Positions 45,484 to 54,039 of a stretch of DNA of 64,000 nucleotides are shown one piece after another (within the stretch, counting starts at the first letter, position 1; the number at the start of each line of letters is the position of its first letter). The notes beneath the pieces are model-generated. The model had not been told where the DNA came from. It did not search any database and was given only the letters and a program-made list of their open reading frames with translations. The position numbers and the translations under genes are program-made. The DNA comes from CAZPBN01 sp964584935. Lineage in GTDB: Bacteria > Acidobacteriota > Aminicenantia > Aminicenantales > Aminicenantaceae. The stretch covers positions 1 to 64,000 of the forward strand of contig CAZPBN010000005.1 in NCBI GenBank assembly GCA_964584935.1, in the 5' to 3' direction.

Positions 45484-46095
45484 TTATTTGGGAGGGAGTT
45501 TTCCGATGTTTATCTTTCTTGGAAGCACCATTCCTCCGGAAATAAGAATTTTCATTCCTTCTTCTATGGATAAATGGGATTCAATGGCTTCATTCTTATT
45601 CACAAATAATAAATATCCGGTTGTGGGATTAGGTGTTGATGGAAAAAAGATGGAATAATACTCCTCACCGTTTGCTCCTGTTGTTGATCCTGTCACAAGA
45701 GCCATTGTCCATAATCTTTTTCGGGGGTATTGGAAAAATATTACTTTTTTGAAGCTACCTTTTCCCTGAACTGAAAAAGCCTGGAAGATTCCCTTGGTTG
45801 TTGAATAAACGACCTTTACGATAGGAAGGCGAAAAAGCAATTTTTCGATGAGCTTGATTACTTTTTTTCCTATTAAATTGGAAGCCAACAGTCCTATTAT
45901 ATAAACAGCAATGATTGTAAGAAGAATTCCCATCCCCGGAAAATACCAGGAAATGTATTCCTTTAGGTAAGGTTTTAAAAATCCGTCAAAGAAGTTGAAC
46001 ATCCACTTGAGAACAATGACCGTAAATCCCAAGGGGCCGATTATGATAAGTCCTGCTATAAATATATTGCGAATTTTTGAGCCAACTTTTTTCAT
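45484..46095 (-). CDS. DUF502 membrane protein
   Basis: 203 aa. Two hydrophobic helices near the N-terminus (IFIAGLIIIGPLGFTVIVL and ILLTIIAVYIIGLLAS) are followed by a soluble domain: LLFRLPIVKVVYSTTKGIFQAF, FQYPRKRLWTMALVTG, FFPSTPNPTTGYLLFV. This is the DUF502 family, widespread membrane proteins of unknown role. It is first in a tight minus-strand series with the CDP-alcohol phosphatidyltransferase and inositol-phosphate synthase, suggesting an envelope-lipid connection. Confidence 0.9.
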   Translation of the reverse strand: MKKVGSKIRNIFIAGLIIIGPLGFTVIVLKWMFNFFDGFLKPYLKEYISWYFPGMGILLTIIAVYIIGLLASNLIGKKVIKLIEKLLFRLPIVKVVYSTTKGIFQAFSVQGKGSFKKVIFFQYPRKRLWTMALVTGSTTGANGEEYYSIFFPSTPNPTTGYLLFVNKNEAIESHLSIEEGMKILISGGMVLPRKINIGKLPPK

Positions 46096-46506
46096 TGTTT
46101 CATCCTTCGATTCTATTCATACATTTGAAGATGATATTGTTATTTGCTGCAAAAAGCAAGATTAAAGAAAAGCATATTATAATACAGCAGAGTTTGACGG
46201 TATAACATCTCTGTGTTATATTAACCAACAAGGAAATTCACTGAAATTTGGTTATAATAATTCATCCTGTTAATAAAAACGATAAACCTGAATTATGCCA
46301 ATGCCAATGTAACTGAAGGTTTGAAATGCAATCTTTCAAACTGTAAAAATTTTATTTAAGATGTAAAAAATGAATGGTTGTTTGGTCTTCGAATTGGATG
46401 ACCGATTCAGTGATGATAATGACAAAATATTCATACTTTGGAAACTAATGAGATTCCCATTGATTTTTAATTATGGTTCAGGTTTAGAAATGCAAAGGTG
46501 ATAAAA
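46096..46506 (+). other. Long leader region before the propeller sensor
   Basis: About 400 bases without a gene. It contains the promoter-like element at 46194-46222 and a hairpin at 46319-46341 (GTTTGAAA/TTTCAAAC, 7-base loop) followed by a T-rich stretch. Otherwise AT-rich, with only very short frames. Confidence 0.45.
46194..46222 (+). promoter_or_regulatory. Promoter with inverted repeat in spacer
   Basis: TTGACG (46194-46199), 17-base spacer and TATATT (46217-46222). A perfect inverted repeat TATAACA-N6-TGTTATA (46201-46220) fills the spacer and runs into the -10. The predicted transcript begins about 46229, giving a leader of about 270 bases before the sensor kinase start. Confidence 0.55.
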
Positions 46507-49500
46507 GTGAAAAAACATTTTATCTTTTGCAAAAAAATAGTCATCTATTTTCTTATATTATTGTTTTTTTCTTCACTGCTTCTTTATGCTAAGGATAAAT
46601 ATGTGAGATTTAAACACATTTCTATAGAAGAAGGACTCTCTCAAAGTGATGTGATTTGTATTCTGCAAGATAGTAGAGGATTTATGTGGTTTGGAACTGA
46701 AGACGGGCTCAACAGATATAATGGATATGAATTTGATGTATTTAAATTAAATTCTCAGGATCCCACTACGATATCTAACAATTACATATATTCCATATAT
46801 GAAGATAAAGCAGGTATATTGTGGATCGGGACAAGATTCGGTGGCGTCAATAAACTGGACCCAACAACAGAAAAATTTGTTCATTATATGAATAATCCAG
46901 ATCGTTCCAATAGCTTGAGTAATAATCAGGTCAATGTTATTTTTGAGGATAGTTCAGGAAAATTATGGTTTGGAACAGAAAACGGATTAAATAAATTCCA
47001 AAGGGAAAATGAACGATTCACCAGGTTTTTTCATAATCCGGATGATCCGCACAGTTTGAGCCATAACAACATCTTATCCATTTGCGAAGACAGGGAAGGA
47101 ATGCTGTGGATAGGAACAGAAGAAGGATTGAACTCATTTGACCAGAAAAAAGGAAAATTTAAAAGGTATTTGAGTGATTCAAATGACCCTTATAGTTTGA
47201 GCGACAATACCATCAATTCCATATACGAAGACAGCAAAGGAGTACTGTGGATAGGAACAGAAAAGGGATTGAACAAATACGATCGAAGAAGAGACAGATT
47301 TATTAATTTCTTCCATAGCCCAGATAATCCTGATAGCTTGAGTCATAACCATATCAGTTATATATATGAAGACAGCAAAGGAGTTCTTTGGGTAGGTACT
47401 TTTGGGGGGGGGGTCAACATATTCCAGTCAGGGAGGAGCGGAGAAACATCTCCAGTTTTTATTAAATATAGATCTGATATTTATGACTCTAACAGTCTTA
47501 GTAATGATAGAGTTTTATCTATATACGAAGATCGTTCCCAGGTTCTTTGGATTGGGACAGATATCGGTCTTAATATCATTGACCAGAGAAGAAAAGAATT
47601 TATTCTCTATCAGAATATCCCCAATAATAAAAACAGCTTGAGCAATAATTTCGTGAGGCCTATCTATAAAGATAGACAAGGCATATTTTGGTTTGGAACT
47701 TATGGTTCAGGTCTGGATAAATATGATAGGAAAAAAGGAAAATTCACCCACTATAAACATAATCCGGAAAATACAAAAAGCTTGAGCAATAATTTGATAA
47801 GAGCTATCTATGAGGATAAATCAGGGGAACTTTGGATAGGGACTGAAGGAGGATTGAACAAGTTTGACAGAGAAAAAGAATTGTTTACGAGATATGTACA
47901 CGATCCTGATGATCCCGACAGTCTAAGCAACAATTTGGTCTATTCAATAATCGAAGATAAATTCGGAGTATTTTGGGTTGGAACCCAGGGGGGCGGTATT
48001 GATAAATTTGACAGAAAAAGGGGAATATTTTCTCATTATAAGAATGTTTCAGATGACCCTCATAGCTTGAGTAACGATATGGTTTATGTTTTGTATGAGG
48101 ATCATCAGGGCACTTTATGGATTGGAACTCTTGGGGGACTCAATAAGTTCGATCGGCAAAAGGAACAGTTTGTCTGCTATCAGCATGATCCGGATAATTC
48201 TGAAAGCTTGAGTCATGATTACATTGTTTCTATATGCGAAGATAGCTTTGGTAATCTTTGGGTGGGAACTCTGGGTGGAGGATTGAATAAATTCGATAGA
48301 GAGAGAGAAGTATTTAAAGTTTATGATGAGAATAATGGGATCCCCAATAATTCAATTTATGGAATTCTGGAAGATGATCAGGGAAATCTGTGGCTCAGTC
48401 ATAATAAAGGCATAACAAGATTTAATATTAAAAGTGAAGAGATTAAAAATTATGATGTGAGTGACGGGCTGGGAAGTAATGAGTTTAACGGTGGTTCATA
48501 TTTCAAAACCGACGAAGGAAAAATCCTTTTTGGAAGTATCAATGGAGTCACAGCTTTTTTCCCTGATGAAATAAAAGATAATCCTTATATACCTCCGGTT
48601 GTGATCAGCGAATTTCAGATATTCAATAAAACGATCCCTATAGGTGGGGAAAGGGAAAAGCGGACTATTCTGACAAAATCGATCACCGAGACAAAAAATA
48701 TAACACTTTCCTACAGGGATCGGGTTTTTTCTTTTGAATTTGCCGCCCTCCATTATGCTTCGCCTGATAAAAATAAGTATGCTTATTTTATGGAGGGATT
48801 TGATGAAGATTGGCACTATGTTGGAAATAGACGGTTTGCCTCCTATACAAATTTATCTCCAGGCGAATATGTTTTTAGAGTTAAAGGATCCAATAATGAC
48901 GGGGTGTGGAATGAGAAAGGAACATTCATAAATATAAAAATCACTCCTCCCATTTGGAAAACCAAATGGTTTCAGGGATTGGTTTTATTAATGATTGTGT
49001 TTCTGGTGATTGCCATCATCCAGGTAAGAACCCAAAGCATGAGAAAACGAAGTAAGGAGCTTGAAGAAAAAGTTCAAGAACGAACTCATGAATTAAAGAA
49101 TACCAATGAAGAGCTTGAAAAAGAAATTGATGAAAGAAAAAAGTTAGAAAAGAGAGCAAGACATATGGCAACCCAAGCGACTCTTATAAATGATGTGGGC
49201 CAAAGAGTGAGCAGTCAGTTGGAAATCAATGCGCTTTTATTAGAAACTGTCAATGCTATCAGGGATGCCTTTAATTTTTACAGTGTTTCTATTTTAATAG
49301 TTGATCAGAAAACAAACAATTTGGTTTTGAGAGCCATTGCCTTTGGGAATATTCAGTTTATGCCTATGCCTATCGGTTCTCAGATTCAGATCGGAGAAGG
49401 GATGACGGGATATGCTGCTAAGAGTGGAAAAACACAGCTTTCAGGAGATGTAAGAGAAAACCGTTACTATGTAAAACTCGGCGAAGAGAAAACAAAATCA

Positions 49501-51180
49501 GAGTTGGCAGTTCCAATAAAAACAGGGAAGGAAGTTACCGGAGTTCTTGATATTCAGAGTGATAAATTAAACAATTTCAATGAAAATGACGTTAAAGCTA
49601 TGGAAACTTTAACAGCACAAATCACAGCTGCTATTGAAAATGCAAGACTGTATGATAAAGCACAAATAGAAATTCAAGAAAGAAAAAAGACTGAAAAAGC
49701 ATTAAGAAAGTCGGAAAAGGCTCTTCGAAGCAGTGAAGAAAAATACAGATCATTAACCAATCAACTTCCTGTTGGTGTTTACAGAACCACCAAAGAAGGC
49801 AAGTATTTATTCGCTAACCGTGCTTTGGCAAACATCCTGGAATATGAAGATGTTCAAGAGCTAATGAAAACATCGGCTTTGGATGCCTATGTCAATCCTC
49901 TTCAGAGAAAAAAACAGCATGAGTCATGGAAAAAAAGCAAAGAAATTACTTCAGAAGTTGTCCAGTTCCAGACAAAAAAAGGGAAAAAAATATGGGTTCG
50001 TGATACCGGGCATACTATCCTGAATAAGAAGAAAGAAATAGATTACATTGATGGGATAGTAGAGGATATTACGGAACGAAAAAAAGCTGAGGAAGAGCTG
50101 GAGAAAAGGCAAAGATATCTCGAGTCAGTTTTTAGTAGTGCGCCGGATGCGATCATTACTCTTGATAATTATCATAAAGTTATCGAGTGGAATGAGGGTG
50201 CTGAGAGAATATTTGGGTATAAACGGAAGGAAGTCTTGGGAAAAGATATTGATGATATCGTGACAGGTCCTGTTGTTAAGAATGAGGCTGAAAAATTTAC
50301 TAAGTTGACTATGTCAGGAAAAAAAGTTCCTCCTGTGGAAAGTGTTCGATACAGAAAGGATAAAAAACCTGTTAATGTCATTGTGGCTGGATCTCCTATT
50401 GTTATTGGTAAGAAGCTCATTGGTACAGTGGCTGTTTATACTGATATCACAAGTTTGAAGAAAACTGAAATGAGATTAAAAAAAGCACTGGAAGACCTGG
50501 AAGATACTAATGCAGAGCTTAAGGATTTTGCCTATATTGTATCTCATGATTTAAAAGCTCCATTAAGGGCAGTGAGTCAACTTGTTACCTGGATCTCGGA
50601 AGATTACAGTGAGAAGTTTGATTCAGATGGTAAGGAAAAAATGGATCTTCTTCGGGGTCGAGTGGAGCGGATGAGTAATTTAATTGATGGTGTGCTCAAA
50701 TATTCAAGAGCGGGAACACGCAGGGAGGAGAAAGTAGAAGTGGATTGTCAGCAGCTGGTCAATGAAGTTATAGAAACGATATCACCACCTGAAAATATTA
50801 AAGTTTTGATTCCTAAAAAGCTTCCCAAGGTGATTGCGGAGCAAGTTAAACTTCAGCAAGTGTTTCAGAATCTGATCAGCAATGGGATAAAATACATGGA
50901 TAAAAAAGATGGTAAAATTGTTATTGACTGCCAGGAAGAAAACAATCACTGGAAATTCAGTATTTCCGATAATGGACCAGGTATAGAAAAAAAGTATCAA
51001 GATGATATTTTTAAGATTTTTCATACTTTGGAATCACGTGATAAAAGAGAAAGCACAGGAGTTGGTCTTTCATTGGTAAAGAAGATTGTAGAACATCACG
51101 GGGGGAAAATCTGGTTGGATTCCAAATTAGGAAAGGGAAGCACCTTTTATTTTACCCTGGAGAAAAAAAACAATAACTGA
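46507..51180 (+). CDS. Reg_prop two-component sensor kinase, 14 blades plus GAF and two PAS
   Basis: 1557 aa; GTG 46507 is preferred (AAAGG 8 bases upstream) over GTG 46498. Signal segment, then 14 propeller repeats with LWIGTxxGL-type motifs (about 40-680; two seven-blade propellers). A Y_Y_Y domain (about 735-815), one membrane helix (about 820-842) and coiled coil follow. A GAF (about 895-1050), PAS (about 1080-1195) and PAS (about 1200-1320) precede HisKA with VSHDLKAPLRA (His about 1347) and HATPase (NLISNGIKYM, DNGPGIEKKYQ, GVGLSLVKKI). No receiver or AraC domain, so a partner regulator must be elsewhere. A G10 run lies at 47404-47413 in blade 6. Confidence 0.93.
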   Translation: MKKHFIFCKKIVIYFLILLFFSSLLLYAKDKYVRFKHISIEEGLSQSDVICILQDSRGFMWFGTEDGLNRYNGYEFDVFKLNSQDPTTISNNYIYSIYEDKAGILWIGTRFGGVNKLDPTTEKFVHYMNNPDRSNSLSNNQVNVIFEDSSGKLWFGTENGLNKFQRENERFTRFFHNPDDPHSLSHNNILSICEDREGMLWIGTEEGLNSFDQKKGKFKRYLSDSNDPYSLSDNTINSIYEDSKGVLWIGTEKGLNKYDRRRDRFINFFHSPDNPDSLSHNHISYIYEDSKGVLWVGTFGGGVNIFQSGRSGETSPVFIKYRSDIYDSNSLSNDRVLSIYEDRSQVLWIGTDIGLNIIDQRRKEFILYQNIPNNKNSLSNNFVRPIYKDRQGIFWFGTYGSGLDKYDRKKGKFTHYKHNPENTKSLSNNLIRAIYEDKSGELWIGTEGGLNKFDREKELFTRYVHDPDDPDSLSNNLVYSIIEDKFGVFWVGTQGGGIDKFDRKRGIFSHYKNVSDDPHSLSNDMVYVLYEDHQGTLWIGTLGGLNKFDRQKEQFVCYQHDPDNSESLSHDYIVSICEDSFGNLWVGTLGGGLNKFDREREVFKVYDENNGIPNNSIYGILEDDQGNLWLSHNKGITRFNIKSEEIKNYDVSDGLGSNEFNGGSYFKTDEGKILFGSINGVTAFFPDEIKDNPYIPPVVISEFQIFNKTIPIGGEREKRTILTKSITETKNITLSYRDRVFSFEFAALHYASPDKNKYAYFMEGFDEDWHYVGNRRFASYTNLSPGEYVFRVKGSNNDGVWNEKGTFINIKITPPIWKTKWFQGLVLLMIVFLVIAIIQVRTQSMRKRSKELEEKVQERTHELKNTNEELEKEIDERKKLEKRARHMATQATLINDVGQRVSSQLEINALLLETVNAIRDAFNFYSVSILIVDQKTNNLVLRAIAFGNIQFMPMPIGSQIQIGEGMTGYAAKSGKTQLSGDVRENRYYVKLGEEKTKSELAVPIKTGKEVTGVLDIQSDKLNNFNENDVKAMETLTAQITAAIENARLYDKAQIEIQERKKTEKALRKSEKALRSSEEKYRSLTNQLPVGVYRTTKEGKYLFANRALANILEYEDVQELMKTSALDAYVNPLQRKKQHESWKKSKEITSEVVQFQTKKGKKIWVRDTGHTILNKKKEIDYIDGIVEDITERKKAEEELEKRQRYLESVFSSAPDAIITLDNYHKVIEWNEGAERIFGYKRKEVLGKDIDDIVTGPVVKNEAEKFTKLTMSGKKVPPVESVRYRKDKKPVNVIVAGSPIVIGKKLIGTVAVYTDITSLKKTEMRLKKALEDLEDTNAELKDFAYIVSHDLKAPLRAVSQLVTWISEDYSEKFDSDGKEKMDLLRGRVERMSNLIDGVLKYSRAGTRREEKVEVDCQQLVNEVIETISPPENIKVLIPKKLPKVIAEQVKLQQVFQNLISNGIKYMDKKDGKIVIDCQEENNHWKFSISDNGPGIEKKYQDDIFKIFHTLESRDKRESTGVGLSLVKKIVEHHGGKIWLDSKLGKGSTFYFTLEKKNNN
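47404..47413 (+). repeat. G10 homopolymer within the sensor kinase gene
   Basis: Ten consecutive G residues encode the GGG of TFGGGVNIF in the sixth propeller blade. The other GGG-containing blades use mixed glycine codons. Such a tract is prone to slippage that would truncate the protein before its membrane helix. Confidence 0.7.
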
Positions 51181-51484
51181 AGACCTTTTAAAATTTCATT
51201 TATACTTTTAATAACGAGTTATTAATTATCGTTATATAACAAAACCGATATAAAAAAAAGGAAGAATATTTCTAAAAAAAAGAAGGAAAAGATTCCCTTC
51301 TTTTTTTATAAGCAGTTGAGCCGTTTTACATCATGCTCAGGATATTTATAGGCAGCCTTCTGAACAATGAGCTACTCTTGGTATAATGAATTTGTTCATT
51401 AATTACCTCCTATTTTAAATTCCATAAAAATTATAGTGATTAGATAATGGTGTTTGAGTTGAGGTTAGAAGACATCATCAATTA
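51181..51484. other. Convergent gap between the sensor and thioredoxin genes
   Basis: The terminator at 51275-51307 is the only feature recognised. The remaining sequence is AT-rich with no open frame worth listing. Confidence 0.4.
51275..51307 (+). terminator. Rho-independent terminator of the sensor kinase gene
   Basis: A perfect 12-bp inverted repeat AAAAAAAGAAGG (51275-51286) and CCTTCTTTTTTT (51296-51307) with a 9-base loop. The seven terminal Ts supply the U-tract, and the A-tract lets it work for the opposite strand too. Confidence 0.75.
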
Positions 51485-51838
51485 TTACTCCACTTTTAAT
51501 ACTGTTTTTATAGAGTCCTTAAAGACTTCTTTAGGCAACGCTCCCTGGGCTATTTGAGGTTTATCATTTTTTGGAATGAACATAATAGTGGGAATACTCA
51601 TTATTCCAAACAACTGAGCTAGTTCCTGTTGTTCCTCAGTATTGACTTTATAAAAATCGAGTTTTCCTTTGTATTCTTGAGCGAGCTCCTCTAAAACAGG
51701 TGCCACCATTTTGCAGGGAGCACACCAATCCGCATAGAAGTCAATAATACAGGGTTTGTCTCCTTCAAACTTCCATTCTTTATTATTTTCAAAATCAAAA
51801 ATATTTTGTTTGAATGTTTCTTTTGTTAGATGCTCCAT
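51485..51838 (-). CDS. Thioredoxin
   Basis: 117 aa, single thioredoxin fold with active site WCAPCKM (cysteines about 39 and 42) and cis-proline in MSIPTIMFI. The WCAPC form differs slightly from the classical WCGPC. CAAGGAG lies before the start. Expressed from a TTGACA-17-TATATT promoter whose -10 is covered by an IscR-type palindrome (listed separately). Divergent from the Fur-family gene and probably part of oxidative-stress or disulphide repair. Confidence 0.92.
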   Translation of the reverse strand: MEHLTKETFKQNIFDFENNKEWKFEGDKPCIIDFYADWCAPCKMVAPVLEELAQEYKGKLDFYKVNTEEQQELAQLFGIMSIPTIMFIPKNDKPQIAQGALPKEVFKDSIKTVLKVE

Positions 51839-51886
51839 CTTTTCACTCCTTGAATTTTATTAACAAATTGTGTTTATTTTATATAG

Positions 51887-51919
51887 GACTAATATAGTCT
51901 TAATATATCCTTTTGTCAA
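51887..51919 (-). promoter_or_regulatory. Thioredoxin promoter with IscR type-1-like operator
   Basis: On the minus strand TTGACA (51919-51914), a 17-base spacer and TATATT (51896-51891). Covering the -10 is the perfect palindrome GACTA-ATA-TAGTC (51887-51899), which fits GACTRWWWYAGTC, the core of the E. coli IscR type-1 site. The flanking bases do not fit the full consensus. The same layout occurs before the Rrf2 gene at 59052-59084. Confidence 0.7.
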
Positions 51920-51949
51920 GTTTTTTCCTCTCCCTGATAAAATTTATAA

Positions 51950-51973
51950 CTTTCTATAATTATTCATAGAAAG
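51950..51973. promoter_or_regulatory. Inverted repeat between thioredoxin and Fur-family genes
   Basis: CTTTCTAT (51950-51957) and ATAGAAAG (51966-51973), an 8-bp perfect inverted repeat with 8-base spacer, in the divergent control region. It lies upstream of both promoters and could be a further regulator site; no regulator can be named. Confidence 0.4.
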
Positions 51974-51994
51974 GGATCTTTTGATATTTTTCTC

Positions 51995-52041
51995 TTGACA
52001 ATATATAAAAAAAAATTTAGATTAATTATGTAATGATTACA
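51995..52041 (+). promoter_or_regulatory. Fur-family gene promoter and palindromic operator over the start codon
   Basis: TTGACA (51995-52000), 17-base spacer and TAGATT (52018-52023) put the transcript start near 52030. The 6-1-6 palindrome TGTAAT-G-ATTACA (52029-52041) covers that point and the ATG at 52033. Its architecture fits Fur/PerR-type boxes. There is no ribosome site before ATG 52033 or 52045, suggesting a leaderless message. Confidence 0.5.
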
Positions 52042-52458
52042 AATATGGAATTAATAAAAAATGAATTAGAGAGAAGCAATATCAAACCAACGTTTATAAG
52101 GCTTAAAATGTTGGATTATCTTGAAAGCAATAAAGAACATCCCACAGCAGAAAAAATATTCAAGATTTTGAAAAAAGAAATTCCAACTATATCCAGAACC
52201 TCAGTGTACAATACTTTGCATCTATTTATAAAAAAAGGGCTTTTAAAAGGTCTATTTGTAAACGGCCACGAGACTCGATTTGATATCAATGTTTATCCTC
52301 ATTATCATTTTTTTTGCAAAAAATGCGGAAAAATCATTGACCTAGATTTAAAATGCGAGCAAATTAAAAAAGGATATTTAGGGGGACATAAAATAACTGA
52401 ATGGCATGGCTATTTTAAAGGAATCTGTAAAGATTGTCTAAAAAAGGAGAAAGAATAA
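52033..52458 (+). CDS. Fur-family regulator (PerR-like)
   Basis: 141 aa. An N-terminal winged helix (about 1-80; ISRTSVYNTLHLFIKKGL is the recognition region) is followed by a dimerisation domain with HYHFFCKKCGKIIDLD (regulatory metal and zinc ligands) and a second CxxC, GICKDCLKK, completing the structural zinc site. Direct neighbours are rubredoxin and a flavodiiron protein, so a peroxide/oxygen-sensing PerR role is likelier than iron uptake control; that is inference. It probably autoregulates through the palindrome at its own start. An internal ATG (52045) is an alternative start. Confidence 0.88.
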   Translation: MITNMELIKNELERSNIKPTFIRLKMLDYLESNKEHPTAEKIFKILKKEIPTISRTSVYNTLHLFIKKGLLKGLFVNGHETRFDINVYPHYHFFCKKCGKIIDLDLKCEQIKKGYLGGHKITEWHGYFKGICKDCLKKEKE

Positions 52459-52622
52459 TGAAAAAGTATGAATGCACAGTTTGTGGATATATTTACAATC
52501 CGGAAAAAGGAGATCCTGATAATGAAATCGATCCCGGAACTTCATTTAAGGATTTACCGGATGATTGGATTTGCCCTGTATGCGGCTCTCCGAAAGATGT
52601 TTTTAAGGAAATAGAGGAATGA
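52458..52622 (+). CDS. Rubredoxin
   Basis: 54 aa, the standard size. Iron ligands CTVCGYIYNP and CPVCGSPKDVF (two CxxC), with the usual DDW before the second pair. ATG 52458 overlaps the stop of the Fur-family gene by one base and has AAGGAGA upstream; an earlier in-frame start is ignored because the family begins MKKYECTVCGY. Its end overlaps the FprA gene (ATGA). It probably supplies electrons to the flavodiiron protein. Confidence 0.96.
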   Translation: MKKYECTVCGYIYNPEKGDPDNEIDPGTSFKDLPDDWICPVCGSPKDVFKEIEE

Positions 52623-53809
52623 ATCCAGTCAAAGTCCGGGATAATATTTACTGGGTGGGAGGAATAGACTGGAATATAAGAAATTTCCATGGCTATTTAA
52701 CCCAGCGGGGAACAACTTATAATGCCTATCTAATACTGGATGAAAAAATAGTACTGGTTGATACGGTAAAGTATTATTTATTTGAAGAAATGCTTGAGCG
52801 GATAAAAAAAGTGATCGATCCTGCAAAGATTGATTTTATTTTGTCTAATCATGTCGAGATGGATCATTCCGGAGCGATTCCTCAATTGCTCACCTATGCA
52901 CCTAAAGCTAAGGTTATAACCTCCACCATGGGAGAAAAGGGACTAAAAAGACATTATAAGAAAGATTTGGATTCTCTTGTTGTTGGATCAGGAGAACAAT
53001 TAAATATTGGAACAAGGTCTTTGAACTTTGTCCATACTCCTATGGTTCACTGGCCTGATAATATGGTTACTTATATTCCAGAAGAAAATCTTTTGTTTTC
53101 AAATGATGCTTTTGGACAGCATATAGCAAGTTCTGAACGGTATGATGACGAAATCGGTTGGGAAATTTTAAAAGAGGAAGCTGCAAAGTATTATGGAAAT
53201 ATAGTCATGCCGTACGGAGCTCAGGTTCAAAAAGCTCTGTCCGAACTGTCTCATTTGGAAATAGAGCTTATTTGTCCCAGTCATGGATTGATGTTGAGGT
53301 CATTTATTCCTCAAATGCTTGGAAAATACAGCGAATGGGCCAATTATGAAACAGAGAATATTGCCCTTATCGTATACGATTCAATGTGGGGATCTACAGA
53401 AAAGATAGCTTACAAGTTGGGGGAAGGACTCGACGAGTCCGGAGTGAATGTCATTATGAAGAATCTTAAAATCAACCACATTTCTGATGTGGTTACTGAA
53501 TTAGTGAGATCGCGATTGATTTTGATTGGATCTCCCACCCTCAACAATGGAATGCTTCCTTCTATGGGTGCTTTTCTGACCTATATCAAGGGACTGCGTC
53601 CGGCAAAGAGAGCAGGCCTTGCATTCGGCTCCTATGGATGGGGGGGACAGGCTGTCGGTGAAATAGCAAAAGTTATGCAGGATTTAAAATGGGAAATGCC
53701 CTTAGAAAACATCAATATAAAATTTATTCCTGATGAGGCAGAACTCGAAAAAGTCAAAGATACAGGAAAAAAACTGGGAAATATTATTTGGAAGGACTTT
53801 GTTCAATAA
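52619..53809 (+). CDS. FprA-type flavodiiron protein
   Basis: 396 aa. The metallo-beta-lactamase-like domain holds the di-iron ligands HVEMDH (81-86 region), HTPMVHWPDN (His), SNDAFGQH (Asp) and CPSHGLML (His). A C-terminal flavodoxin domain starts ALIVYDSMWGSTEKIA (FMN loop) and has GSPTLNNGMLPS. These proteins reduce O2 to water and/or NO to N2O in anaerobes. The Fur-rubredoxin-FprA gene order with overlapping ends is one operon for oxygen or NO defence. Confidence 0.95.
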   Translation: MNPVKVRDNIYWVGGIDWNIRNFHGYLTQRGTTYNAYLILDEKIVLVDTVKYYLFEEMLERIKKVIDPAKIDFILSNHVEMDHSGAIPQLLTYAPKAKVITSTMGEKGLKRHYKKDLDSLVVGSGEQLNIGTRSLNFVHTPMVHWPDNMVTYIPEENLLFSNDAFGQHIASSERYDDEIGWEILKEEAAKYYGNIVMPYGAQVQKALSELSHLEIELICPSHGLMLRSFIPQMLGKYSEWANYETENIALIVYDSMWGSTEKIAYKLGEGLDESGVNVIMKNLKINHISDVVTELVRSRLILIGSPTLNNGMLPSMGAFLTYIKGLRPAKRAGLAFGSYGWGGQAVGEIAKVMQDLKWEMPLENINIKFIPDEAELEKVKDTGKKLGNIIWKDFVQ

Positions 53810-53846
53810 GAATTAGGTTTTAAAAGCAAAAAAAGAAGTTCTGTAG

Positions 53847-54035
53847 AGATATCCAGAGATTGAGGATATATCCTTTCAGGGGAAGGAGTCTCCCCATAAA
53901 AGTTCGTGTTGGACACATACTCAGCACTATTATAAGCTTTTGGCAAATAAGTGGGATGCCTATCGTCAATTTGATATCTTCAATAGGATGTTCAGCTCCA
54001 CTCCATCTTTCGATTCAAAAAAACAACTATTTTAA
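53847..54035 (+). pseudogene. Possible gene remnant after fprA
   Basis: A stop-free 62-codon frame whose translation looks protein-like, with a well-mixed composition (for example WTHTQHYYKLLANKWDAYRQ), ending just before the convergent flavodoxin gene. It has no usable start codon near its beginning; its first ATG is very late. I do not recognise the family. Another 65-codon frame at 53860-54057 overlaps it and looks less natural. It may be a truncated gene tail or chance. Confidence 0.25.
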
Positions 54036-54039
54036 AAGA

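Noticed and set aside
47402..47641. 79-codon alternative frame starting at the G10 tract
   Set aside because: It is a shadow inside the propeller gene; only the tract itself is of interest.
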